Shown here one piece after another: positions 40,476 to 48,965 of a DNA stretch of 64,000 bases; position 1 is the stretch's first letter; each line of letters starts with the position of its first letter. The notes under the pieces were generated by a model. The model was not told the origin of the DNA. It ran no database searches and worked only from the letters and a program-made list of their open reading frames with translations. The position numbers and the translations under genes are program-made. The DNA comes from CAZSBB01 sp964605235 (GTDB taxonomy: Bacteria; Planctomycetota; Phycisphaerae; Phycisphaerales; Phycisphaeraceae). The DNA lies in assembly GCA_964605235.1 (NCBI GenBank), contig CAZSBB010000016.1:1-64000 (forward strand). Direction: 5' to 3'.

Positions 40476-43400
40476 TCAGCGGGCAAATCGAATGATGCGG
40501 CTGTCGCGGAACGGCATATCCAACTGCACCAGCGCAGTGGGCTGAGCCGCCCCGGCAAACATCTGGAACGCCACCGGCTGCCCGTCGGCGTCAGTGGCGG
40601 CGGTGGGCACAAACGGCAGACGCACCCGCAGCGCGACTTCACGTTGCGGCACATCGAGCGTGCTGACCACAAACAACAGGGAGAAATCGCGTCCATCACG
40701 CATGAACGTCATCAGTCGCGGAGCGTCGGTTTCCACCTCCGGCTCAATCCCCGCCAGCTGACAAGGAAAGGTCACGAGCTGGCGCTGCGGCTGCAATTCC
40801 GGCGTTTCCGTGGTGGTGTGGTTGTAAGCGCCCGCGAGCTGCCGGGCATAGAGCGACAGCAGAAACACCCGGCCTTTGCCATAAGCATGCTCGATGATGG
40901 CGGGCGCGCCGTCAGGAAACTTCGCCAACACCTGAGCGTCGGCAACCCGCCAGTTCGGTTCACGATGCGCCATCAGCGTCTGCGCCGGCCAGTAGTCGGT
41001 CGCGGGCAGGTCCAGCCGCACCGTGCCCGGCTCGGGAGAATCCGGCGGCGCGGGGGGCAGCTCCCCACGATCACTCAGGCCGAACAGTTTGGTCGCCCAG
41101 GGGCTGGGCTCGTCATATTCCTGCCGCGCCAGGGCGGGGAAGCTGCCCCAGAGCAGGCCGCCTTGTTCAACCCATTGCGCGATCTTCGTCTGCGCCCGGC
41201 TGTCCACATGCGGGTCGGTGACATACAGCAGGCGATATCGGCTCAGCGCGTCATCGAGCATCACCTCTTCCTCGCTGACGGCTTCCAATGGCAGATGGCT
41301 GTCGAGCAGCGCGACATACACGCACTGGCGATCGCGCAGCAGGTGGGAATAGAACGCGCGATTCATCTCCGTGGTATTGGCGACCAGCACGGCTGCGCGC
41401 ACCGGGCGCACCTGGCTGTTCTGCAGGTCGTCTTCCAGGCGCGCCATCCAGCGGCCCAGGCGGTGGTAGTCGATGACGGATTGTGTCTGATCCGCCCACG
41501 GCGGGCCGATGACGCGCAGCGGGCCATACAGATAGGAGAACAGCGAGCGCACGTTGAAGGCGAGATAAACCGTGCCGCGTTGCAACGGCCCGCCGCCGAC
41601 GATCAGCGCGCCGTTGGTCTGGCCATGGGGCCGGGACGCCGCCTGCAGGAAGCGCATGCCGAAGGCGACGGCATAGGGGTTCCAGGTCCAGTCTTCCACC
41701 TGCAGATGGTCGAGCGACTGGCGGCGCGCCAGCTCGAAGATGTTGAGCGCGCCATTCCACTGATGCCCGCGCATGAAGGGAAACGCCTGGAAATTGGGGC
41801 TCGCCAGCGGTTCGTTGGTGAAGTATTGCTTGGCGTAGGCGGACTTGATGGCTTGCTTGCCGTGGCTCAGGACCAGGTGGGTGTAATCGCCTTTGAAACG
41901 CTGGGTCCAGTGGTACAGGCGTTTTTCCGTCAGCGGCGCGGCACTGCGGGTGGAGTCCAGCAGTTCGCCGGCGGCGCGGGCTTCTTCCTGCTCGGCGGCG
42001 GTCTGGTTGTCCAGTTCCAGGTTGCCGGTGGGACCGGCGGCGGCTGGGCGCGCCGCGTCGGTGGTCGCGGTGATTTCCTGCGCGTCCGTCAGGTCACGCG
42101 GGTCGCGCTGCAAACTGTCGCGCAGCAGTTGGGTGTCGCGCTCCTGCGCCTGGCGTTGGTCATCGGTCTGCCATTGCGGATTGATAGCGCGCATGACATT
42201 GCGGGCGATGGCGCCCAGCGTCTGGTAGTCGAGCGCTTCGACCTGTTCCCAGTTGTCTTTGCCGAAGAAATCGGGCGTGAGGTTCTGTTCCTGCAGGTAT
42301 TGGCGGAACGCCTGTTGAATCAGGGGGACGGCATTGATGAACGGGCTGGAGATGAATGGGCCGATCTCGTCACCCATGACCACAAGCTGCGCGTCGCGGC
42401 GGAAACCGGGCCAGCCCCGGGCGGGGGGCGTGTACTCGGCGATGGCGGTGTCGTGGATGATCTGCTCGAGCGCCTGCCGCGCGGTCAGGCCCGGCGGCGG
42501 CTGAGCGGGGACTTTGGTCAGCTCCACCTGGGGGTACCAGTGATGCGCCACCGTGCGCGGGCGCAGGCCCAGCTTGGCGAAGGTGCGTTCCACCACACCG
42601 TCGGCATGATGCGTGCTGAAGGTGGAGAAGCCCAGGCACTGCAGCGTGCTCATGGTCTGGGCAAATTCGTCATCGCTGGCGGCGGTGAACATGGTGGCGT
42701 AGGTGATGCGACGCGGGCCGGGCGTGGGCGTGAGCCCGAGCTGGGCGACCTGATCGTAGCGCTCCTGGGACCACTGGCGGAAGCTGCGCACGTTGGCGGC
42801 GATGGCGGGAAAATCACGGCTTGACGCCATGAGGATCGACAAGCCCTTGTCGTCGACCGGTTCGGCGCCCGAGCGGAACACGCGCTGCGGGTCAGGTCGT
42901 GTCGCCAGTTCGAAGCGCACCGTGGCTTGCCGCAGCGGGCGCGGCCGGGCGTTCATCTGGTCATACAGCCGAATGGTGGTCCACCACAGCGGGTATTTGG
43001 AATCAACCGTCTGGCCCCACGCCGACCACGCGCCGGGGCGCAGCCGATGCTCCGGCTTGGTGAAGAGCTTGAGCGCTTCGCGCTGATCGGGGGTCGAACG
43101 CTGGGCGAACAGGTAGCACGCGGTGTCGCCCTGGGGCCCGTGCGACGACCACGGCGTATGCACGCAGAACACATCCGCGACCGCCGGGGCGCTCTGGCCC
43201 ACCAGTTGCACGCGCAGCCAGACCGGGCCGGTGAAGTCGCGGGCGTCGGGCAGGTAGTCGCGGTCCTGGGTCAGCAGCACCACATCCGGGCCGCTGAGCC
43301 GGGGCATGACGAGTTCGAGCTGCACTTGGCCGGCGGGCAGGTCCACATCAAAGGTGTCCCAGCGGTAGTTGGCGCCGTTCTCCTGGCGCACGCCGGCGGT

Positions 43401-44318
43401 GAAAACCTGCGTGCCCACATGGAACTCGAAAGGTTCAAACTTGATCTGCACGTCGCCGCCCCGCAGGCGATGGGTGAGCGGGTAGTAGATGCTGGTGCGG
43501 TAACGCACGTGCACGCGCCAGGCGCCGGGGCGCGGAATGGTGACGGTGTGCGTCGCGCGGCGGGGCGTTTCGATGGGACTGGGCCGCCAGGGAATGGTGC
43601 TGGCGACGTAGTGTCCCCCGCTGGCGCCTTCGGGATTGTCGATGGGCAGCAGGTGCGGCTGTTCGTACTTCACGTGCTCGGTCACGCCACGCCCATCGGG
43701 GGCGGTGAACTGCTCAACCTCGGCGACGATGAAGCGGCTGAAAAAATCGTGCGTGGCGCCGTCGGGCGCGGGCGCGCCGCCGGCAACTTCCAGCGGCGCC
43801 CAGTCAGGCGTCACCGCCGGCTCGCGGGCTTCAAACTGCGGCGGCGTGGGGGGCGCAGCCGGCTCGACCTGCGGGTTGGCGAAGTACAGGTAAAACGTCA
43901 GCGGCAATTTGCGTTTCGCCAGCGGCGCCTGCACCCAGATCTGGGACAAGCCATCGTCCTGCCCGAAGTTGAGCACGCCGCAGGGCCATGGGTCGCCCTG
44001 CAGGCTGATGGCGCGCAGGTCCGCCAGATCGCGGCGCAGTCGGCCGGTGTTCACCAACAGCAACGGGTCGGGGGTGTTCAGGCGGATGGCAGCGCCGCGG
44101 GTTTGCAGCAGCGCCGGGTCATTGATGGTGATGCGCAGCCGCTGGCGGTAGGCGTTGTTCCACCACTTGCCGCCCAGGTCGTGTTCCAGCTCGCGCAGGA
44201 CGGCGCCGTCGAGATCCTCCAGCGGATCATCGGCAGCCCACAGCGCTCCTGCCGCGCCCAGCAGGAAGCTGACGACGACAGACCACGCACAACAACAGCG
44301 CGCCCAGCCAGGTTTCAT
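40476..44318 (-). CDS. 1280-residue secreted multidomain protein, probably glycan-active
   Basis: After a hydrophobic signal segment (VVVSFLLGAAGALWAAD), residues 30-480 form several beta-rich parts (YRQRLRITINDPALL; RWDTFDVDLPAGQVQLELVM) with a Cys-poor content. Residues about 540-930 look like a glycoside-hydrolase-type TIM barrel, with MGDEIGPFI, SHGKQAIKSAYAK and VEDWTWNPYAVAFGMRF. Residues about 1000-1180 resemble a beta-galactosidase trimerisation-type domain (VRAAVLVANTTEMNRAF; VTDPHVDSRAQTKIAQWVEQGG). The C-terminus is a beta sandwich. The exact family is unknown. It follows three pseudopilin genes in the same operon, with 19 bases between. The ATG at 44318 has only a weak ribosome site. 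Confidence 0.6.
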   Translation of the reverse strand: MKPGWARCCCAWSVVVSFLLGAAGALWAADDPLEDLDGAVLRELEHDLGGKWWNNAYRQRLRITINDPALLQTRGAAIRLNTPDPLLLVNTGRLRRDLADLRAISLQGDPWPCGVLNFGQDDGLSQIWVQAPLAKRKLPLTFYLYFANPQVEPAAPPTPPQFEAREPAVTPDWAPLEVAGGAPAPDGATHDFFSRFIVAEVEQFTAPDGRGVTEHVKYEQPHLLPIDNPEGASGGHYVASTIPWRPSPIETPRRATHTVTIPRPGAWRVHVRYRTSIYYPLTHRLRGGDVQIKFEPFEFHVGTQVFTAGVRQENGANYRWDTFDVDLPAGQVQLELVMPRLSGPDVVLLTQDRDYLPDARDFTGPVWLRVQLVGQSAPAVADVFCVHTPWSSHGPQGDTACYLFAQRSTPDQREALKLFTKPEHRLRPGAWSAWGQTVDSKYPLWWTTIRLYDQMNARPRPLRQATVRFELATRPDPQRVFRSGAEPVDDKGLSILMASSRDFPAIAANVRSFRQWSQERYDQVAQLGLTPTPGPRRITYATMFTAASDDEFAQTMSTLQCLGFSTFSTHHADGVVERTFAKLGLRPRTVAHHWYPQVELTKVPAQPPPGLTARQALEQIIHDTAIAEYTPPARGWPGFRRDAQLVVMGDEIGPFISSPFINAVPLIQQAFRQYLQEQNLTPDFFGKDNWEQVEALDYQTLGAIARNVMRAINPQWQTDDQRQAQERDTQLLRDSLQRDPRDLTDAQEITATTDAARPAAAGPTGNLELDNQTAAEQEEARAAGELLDSTRSAAPLTEKRLYHWTQRFKGDYTHLVLSHGKQAIKSAYAKQYFTNEPLASPNFQAFPFMRGHQWNGALNIFELARRQSLDHLQVEDWTWNPYAVAFGMRFLQAASRPHGQTNGALIVGGGPLQRGTVYLAFNVRSLFSYLYGPLRVIGPPWADQTQSVIDYHRLGRWMARLEDDLQNSQVRPVRAAVLVANTTEMNRAFYSHLLRDRQCVYVALLDSHLPLEAVSEEEVMLDDALSRYRLLYVTDPHVDSRAQTKIAQWVEQGGLLWGSFPALARQEYDEPSPWATKLFGLSDRGELPPAPPDSPEPGTVRLDLPATDYWPAQTLMAHREPNWRVADAQVLAKFPDGAPAIIEHAYGKGRVFLLSLYARQLAGAYNHTTTETPELQPQRQLVTFPCQLAGIEPEVETDAPRLMTFMRDGRDFSLLFVVSTLDVPQREVALRVRLPFVPTAATDADGQPVAFQMFAGAAQPTALVQLDMPFRDSRIIRFAR

Positions 44319-44337
44319 GGTTGCTTCACGATCCGCA

Positions 44338-45138
44338 TCAAGGCAGGAAGGTGGCGGTGGAGGGCGCGGCAAAGCGCGGGGTCCACCACATGCCGTCGCC
44401 CAGGTCCCAACTCACGCCGGGGATCAGCTTGTGCCACTCGGCGTGGCCATCCATGAAGGAGACGTTCACGCCGTCGGCATTGCCTTCGCCGTTGAAGTGG
44501 TTGGAGCGTTTGGGGTGGTAGCCGGCGACGGTGCCGGTGAAGTCCCACACCGCCCAGTCGAGCATGAGGAACTGCTGGCTCGGTTGCAGCTTGCGGGCGG
44601 GCAGGCGATAGCTGGTCGAGGCGCTGGGCGCCGGCACCACGCCCGCCGAGTTGGCGTTGTTGAAGTTGCCGATGAGCCAGCCGTTGATGTTGTTGATCGA
44701 GCCCACCGGCGGGTCTTCGCCGCGCAGTCCGTTGCCGCAGAGGTAGCGGTAGTACAAACCCGAGCCAGTGGCGCTGTAGGCGGTGGCGTTCCACTGACTG
44801 GTGAAGTCGGGGTCGCGCTCGTTGGAGGGGCAGTGGATCAGCGCCGAGGTAATGCCGTAGGCGTCGCGCAGGGTGCGATGATCGCCTTCGCGGATGTGGT
44901 TGAAGCGGTTGTAGCTGGCGCGGGGGAAGTTGCCGAAGTCCTGGTCATAGGTGAGCAGGCCGATGGCGAACTGCCGGAGGTTGGAGCCGCATTGCACGCG
45001 CATGGCGGCTTCGCGGGCTTTGGCGAGGGCGGGCAGGAGAATCGCCACCAGCAGGCTGATGATGCTGATGACCACCAGCAGCTCGATGAGCGTGAAGGCG
45101 CGGAGGCGGTGAGGCACGATGTGATGCGACTGCTTCAT
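44338..45138 (-). CDS. Pseudopilin-like protein
   Basis: The 266-residue product has the prepilin leader AFTLIELLVVISIISLL with Glu at +5 and a long hydrophobic helix, then YLCGNGLRGEDPPVGSINN and a C-terminal GVNVSFMDGHAEWHKL. The H-X9-DG spacing is changed (15 residues between His and DG), but the FMDGHAE part is conserved. GGAA lies 7 bases before the ATG. It is the third pseudopilin of the set and precedes the 1280-residue protein by 19 bases. Confidence 0.82.
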   Translation of the reverse strand: MKQSHHIVPHRLRAFTLIELLVVISIISLLVAILLPALAKAREAAMRVQCGSNLRQFAIGLLTYDQDFGNFPRASYNRFNHIREGDHRTLRDAYGITSALIHCPSNERDPDFTSQWNATAYSATGSGLYYRYLCGNGLRGEDPPVGSINNINGWLIGNFNNANSAGVVPAPSASTSYRLPARKLQPSQQFLMLDWAVWDFTGTVAGYHPKRSNHFNGEGNADGVNVSFMDGHAEWHKLIPGVSWDLGDGMWWTPRFAAPSTATFLP

Positions 45139-45167
45139 GAGTGTTTCCGAGTGCGGGAGGTCGGCGT

Positions 45168-45974
45168 CTAGTAGTAGTAGTTGTAGCTGTCGTTGTACCA
45201 GTCCACTTCATTCATGCCGGCGACGTGCCCGTCGATGAAGCTGATGTTGAGGGTGTCAACGCCCACGTGCAGCAGGCCGGAGGCGTAGTTGACGCCGAAG
45301 TGCCAGGAGCCGGCGCGGGGAGCGCGATTGCTGAAGCGGCTGTCAAAGAACAGGGCGACGCGGCTGGTGGTCTTGAGGTCGCTTTCGCGGCACAGGCCCG
45401 CCTTGCCGGTGGCGTTGAGATAGTTGCGAATGGCGTGGGGCATGGTGGGCGGCAGGCCGCCGGACGCGGGGGGATCGGGATCGCCGCGGTAATACGGCCG
45501 GGCGATGCCCAGGTGGGCGTTGTAGCCCAGCGGAAAATTGTGCTTGTTGTAGATGTAGTCATCGGTCGCGGTGGGGCACCGGCCGGCGCTGACGTAACGG
45601 GTGACATAGGAGCTGTCGGCAGTGCCGGCGTAGTCCAGCGTGCCGTTGGCGTACCCGCCCTGGATCAGGGCGCGCTGGGCGGCAGTGCCCCACCAGGTGG
45701 CGCCCCGCGCGTCGTTGTAGGAATCAAGCGTGCTGTTGCCCAGCGCCTGATGGGCGGGGAAGAAGTAATCCTTGTAGTCCACGGTGTAGGCGGCATAGGC
45801 GATGCCCATCTGCCGCAGGTTGCTGTGGCACGCCACATCCATCGCCGCCTGCCGGGCTTTCTGCAGCGCGGGCAGGAGAATCGCCACCAGCAGGCTGATG
45901 ATGCTGATGACCACCAGCAGTTCGATCAGCGTGAAGCCGCGGAGATCGTACCGGGTCTCGGGGTGTCGGTTCAT
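45168..45974 (-). CDS. Pseudopilin-like protein
   Basis: The 268-residue product has the leader GFTLIELLVVISIISLL and a central part with loops YNKHNFPLGYNAHLGIARPYY and aromatic runs, ending DSYNYYY. The DG motif is HVGVDTLNISFIDG, with 11 rather than 9 residues between His and DG. GGAG is 9 bases before the ATG. The three neighbouring pseudopilins share the leader but differ in the middle, which suggests different partners. Confidence 0.82.
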   Translation of the reverse strand: MNRHPETRYDLRGFTLIELLVVISIISLLVAILLPALQKARQAAMDVACHSNLRQMGIAYAAYTVDYKDYFFPAHQALGNSTLDSYNDARGATWWGTAAQRALIQGGYANGTLDYAGTADSSYVTRYVSAGRCPTATDDYIYNKHNFPLGYNAHLGIARPYYRGDPDPPASGGLPPTMPHAIRNYLNATGKAGLCRESDLKTTSRVALFFDSRFSNRAPRAGSWHFGVNYASGLLHVGVDTLNISFIDGHVAGMNEVDWYNDSYNYYY

Positions 45975-46038
45975 GGGTCAGGCTCCAGGTAAGCGGCAGA
46001 TCAGGCGAAGCTGCCAGTGACGACCCGCAGGGCATTGA

Positions 46039-46893
46039 TCAGTAATACGGCCAGGGATCCGCCACCGGGCCGGTGATGGTGGCGACGGGTTCCCGATCAA
46101 ACAGAAAATGGAAGACGTACTCGTTGGTGTCGATGTAGTGGCGTTTGGCTTCGGCGTGACCATCCCAGTACAGCACGTTGACTGCTCCGAGATGGCGGAA
46201 GGCGTAGCTGTAGTAGGTGAAGTTGGTGCCGCTGGTGGAATCGAGATTGTTGTTGTAGTAGGCGCTGGTCCAGCGGTTGGAGTGGCCGCCGATGTCGCTC
46301 ACGATGTCGCCGCTGGCGGGCGTGCGCACCGTCGGCCGGCTGGATTCAACGATCGTTTTGTTGGGGCCGAACGACCAGCCCTGACGCAGCACCCGGGAGG
46401 CAAATGTCCCGGCGCTGTTCCGCCGCCCCATCGACAGGTTCTGGGCGTAGCTGGTGCGTCCATGTTCCCAGCGGAAATAAGGCATGTCGTTGGCGGCCGG
46501 GGCGCCGCGCTCCGACGGACAGTTCAGCAAGCGCCAGCCGGTGATCACCTTGTCCGTCGGGGCGGTGATGTTGTGGTTCAAACCCAGGTACTGCGTGTGC
46601 GGCCCCCACGCGCCGCTCTGGCCCAGCTTCAGATGCCAGTCGGAGGTGTTGCCCAGGTTGCTGGTCCCGTCGGTCATGGGAATCCAGTCGGCGTAGTCCT
46701 GGGCGTAGACCTCGAAGCCGAAGTAAACCTGCTTGATGTTGACCAGGCACTGGGCGGCTTCCGCGGCGGCGCGCGCCGCGCTGAGCGCCGGCAGCAGCAC
46801 CGCCACCAGCAGGCTGATGATGCTGATCACCACCAGCAGTTCAATCAGCGTGAAACCGCGTGGGCCAGCATGAGGGCGGGAAAACCGTGTCAT
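46039..46893 (-). CDS. Pseudopilin-like protein with H-X9-DG tail
   Basis: The 284-residue product has GFTLIELLVVISIISLL, then VEVYAQDYADWIPMTDGTSN-like loops, and the canonical motif HLGAVNVLYWDG (H-X9-DG). AAGGAG lies 5 bases before the ATG at 46893; a GTG 15 bases upstream is also in frame. It is the first of the three pseudopilins and follows the LacI gene by 31 bases. Family members are numerous in Planctomycetes and Lentisphaerae; their role is not established. Confidence 0.85.
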   Translation of the reverse strand: MTRFSRPHAGPRGFTLIELLVVISIISLLVAVLLPALSAARAAAEAAQCLVNIKQVYFGFEVYAQDYADWIPMTDGTSNLGNTSDWHLKLGQSGAWGPHTQYLGLNHNITAPTDKVITGWRLLNCPSERGAPAANDMPYFRWEHGRTSYAQNLSMGRRNSAGTFASRVLRQGWSFGPNKTIVESSRPTVRTPASGDIVSDIGGHSNRWTSAYYNNNLDSTSGTNFTYYSYAFRHLGAVNVLYWDGHAEAKRHYIDTNEYVFHFLFDREPVATITGPVADPWPYY

Positions 46894-46924
46894 CGAAACT
46901 CCTTCCACAGGGGGGATCAGGTCG

Positions 46925-48043
46925 CTATGCGGAGCCGACCGCCAACCGCTCCATTTTCAGGGCTGCGCCACAGGAAACACGCGGCACCAGCCGGGGCGCG
47001 ACCTTCACTTGCACCGGGGCCACCGGGCTCGATCCACTGGCGTGGGCTTTGAGTTGGTTGTCGAGCAACTCGAAGCCGCGGACGCCGATCACTTCCGAAT
47101 CATGCGAGACGGTGGTCAGTGGCGCGGTGGTCTGCCGGGAATAGCCGCAGCCGTCGTAGCCGACCACCGCCAGGTCGCGCGGCACCTGCAGGCCCAGCTC
47201 GCCCGCCATGCGCATCGCCGCCATGGCGATGATGTCGCCCACCGCCATCAGGCAGTCGAACTCCGCCCCGCGCTGCATCAGGAACAGCCGCATCTGTTCC
47301 AGTTCATCCGTGATCCAATGCCGCATGTGAAACTCGTCGAGCGTCAGGTTCATGCGCACCGGCGCCGGCAACCCGGCCGCCGCCCACGCCGCCTCGATGC
47401 CCGCCATCTTCTGTTCAACGATGTGACAGGTCCGCCGTCCATTGGCGATGCACAACCGCCGGCGGCCCAGCTTCAGCAAATGTTCGCCCAGCAGTTTTCC
47501 GCCGGCGTAGCAATCCACGCTCACATCCGGCGTGACAAACGGCATGCGCCCGGCGCCATCAAATGTCACCACCGGAAACCCGTCATCCACCAGCCGCCGC
47601 AGCTCCCGGTGGTTGCCGAACTCCGTGGGATACACCGCGATGCCGTCCACATAGCGGTCCATCAGCCAGCGGATGACTTCATCCTCCAGCCGCGGCTCGT
47701 TGCGATGGTTGGCGGCAATCACCAGGTTGCCGGCATTGCGCGCGGCGCTTTCGAAACTCATGAACACCCGCGCGCTCATCTCCACATCAAAGCCCGGCGT
47801 CACCAACCCCAGCGTGGCGGTGCTCTTGCCCAGCAGGGCGCGGGCCATCGGATTGGGACGGTACCCCAACTGCCGCGCCGCATCGGTCACCCGCTGGCGC
47901 GTCGCCTGCGAGGCGTAGCAGTCGCTGCGGCGATTGAGCACGCCCGACACCGTCGCCGGGGCAACTTTCGCCAGCGCCGCCACCTGGGCGATGGTCACCC
48001 GCTGGGGGCTGGCGGCTTGACGTGCTGTCCGGGTTGAAGCCAT
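46925..48043 (-). CDS. LacI family transcription regulator
   Basis: The 372-residue protein has a classic LacI helix-turn-helix (VTIAQVAALAKVAPATVSGVLN) and hinge (QLGYRPNPMARALLGKS), and a periplasmic-binding-protein-like sensor domain with LGLVTPGFDVEMSARVF, VDGIAVYPTEF, LLGEHLLKLGRRRLCIANGRR and DLAVVGYDGCGYSRQTTAPLTTV. It should bind a sugar and control the adjoining operon. GAGG lies 6 bases before the ATG. A good promoter (48170-48197) and a palindrome lie upstream, and the pseudopilin gene follows after 31 bases. Confidence 0.92.
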   Translation of the reverse strand: MASTRTARQAASPQRVTIAQVAALAKVAPATVSGVLNRRSDCYASQATRQRVTDAARQLGYRPNPMARALLGKSTATLGLVTPGFDVEMSARVFMSFESAARNAGNLVIAANHRNEPRLEDEVIRWLMDRYVDGIAVYPTEFGNHRELRRLVDDGFPVVTFDGAGRMPFVTPDVSVDCYAGGKLLGEHLLKLGRRRLCIANGRRTCHIVEQKMAGIEAAWAAAGLPAPVRMNLTLDEFHMRHWITDELEQMRLFLMQRGAEFDCLMAVGDIIAMAAMRMAGELGLQVPRDLAVVGYDGCGYSRQTTAPLTTVSHDSEVIGVRGFELLDNQLKAHASGSSPVAPVQVKVAPRLVPRVSCGAALKMERLAVGSA

Positions 48044-48140
48044 GACATACCTCGGCCGCGAATCAACGCGGTGAATCACGTGTGGCGAACGCCCGGAGCA
48101 GGTTTGAGCGCCGTCCCGACCTGCGGCGCGCGGCGGCGGC

Positions 48141-48158
48141 ATATGAAAGCCTTCATGT
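48141..48158. promoter_or_regulatory. Candidate LacI-family operator
   Basis: ATATGAAAG/CCTTCATGT is an imperfect even palindrome (7 of 9 positions) with the usual LacI-type TGAAA..TTTCA flavour. It lies just downstream of the predicted transcription start (about 48163) and before the regulator gene, a good place for a repressor. Confidence 0.4.
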
Positions 48159-48169
48159 CGCCAAAAAAG

Positions 48170-48197
48170 AGGATAAACCCCCCGGCCCACATGTCAA
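48170..48197 (-). promoter_or_regulatory. Sigma-70-type promoter of the LacI-headed operon
   Basis: On the minus strand TTGACA (48192-48197, perfect) and TATCCT (48170-48175, 4/6) are 16 bases apart. The start would be about 120 bases before the regulator. This is the best -35/-10 pair in the window. Confidence 0.65.
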
Positions 48198-48323
48198 GAA
48201 GTTTTCCTGGTGGTCCCGGCGGCGCAGAAATTTCAGCAGCGGAACCGGGGCACTGCACCCACCCCTACGCCACCGTTGTCGGCGGCAATGAACCACACCC
48301 GTAAGCCGCTGCATCTTGAGCAG

Positions 48324-48965
48324 CTAGAAGAGCGTGTAGATGAACGGCGCCAACGCGGAACTTTTCACGAACAGCAGCAGCAGGCCCATTACCAGCAACA
48401 ACAGCAGCACCGGCGCCGCCAGGTAGTGGCCACGTTGCAGGAAGAACCCGACCAGGCCCGCCAGCAGCGTCAGCCGGGAACGGTGTCGCGCCCGCTGCGG
48501 GGTGGCGGCGGCGCTGCGAGTCGGGGGCAGATTCTCCCATCCGATCAGGCCCGCCGGCGCCGGCGCCGACCAGGCGTAAAACGGATGCCGACCGTGGCGG
48601 CGTTGCTGCCACCGGCCCAGCGGGCGAATCGCCAGTTGATAGACCAGCCACAGCAGCAGCCGCATCACCCACTGACCCTGCCAGTGCGCCAGCCGCATCC
48701 AGGGTCCTTCCAACCCCGCCAGCAGTTCCGGACAGACCCCCGCCAGCAGCAACAGCAGGGCGCCCAGCGCCATCATGCCCAGGGCGATGGCGTCGGGCAT
48801 CCACGCCGCCGCCACGAACGCCAGGCCCCCCAGCAGCAGCAGCGCCCAGCCGACGGTGACGCCGAAGTTGACCAACTGGCGCAGCCGCTGGCGCTGGCGG
48901 CGTTGCGTCAGTTGGCGCAGGTAGTGTCCGCGCGGCCTGGGCTGGTGGGGATCAGTCGAGGTCAA
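48324..48965 (-). CDS. SxtJ- plus SxtK (DUF5989)-like membrane protein
   Basis: The roughly 213-residue protein has an N-terminal basic part, two adjacent transmembrane helices (VTVGWALLLLGGLAFVAAAW, then LGMMALGALLLLLAGVCP), a middle linker, and a C-terminal helix ending LLLLFVKSSALAPFIYTLF. The SALAPFIYTLF end is the hallmark of DUF5989 (SxtK-like) and the front resembles SxtJ, as I remember those families; here both seem joined in one chain. The best start is TTG 48965, overlapping the carbamoyltransferase stop by 14 bases, but no ribosome site supports it, so the start is uncertain. Confidence 0.6.
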   Translation of the reverse strand: MTSTDPHQPRPRGHYLRQLTQRRQRQRLRQLVNFGVTVGWALLLLGGLAFVAAAWMPDAIALGMMALGALLLLLAGVCPELLAGLEGPWMRLAHWQGQWVMRLLLWLVYQLAIRPLGRWQQRRHGRHPFYAWSAPAPAGLIGWENLPPTRSAAATPQRARHRSRLTLLAGLVGFFLQRGHYLAAPVLLLLLVMGLLLLFVKSSALAPFIYTLF

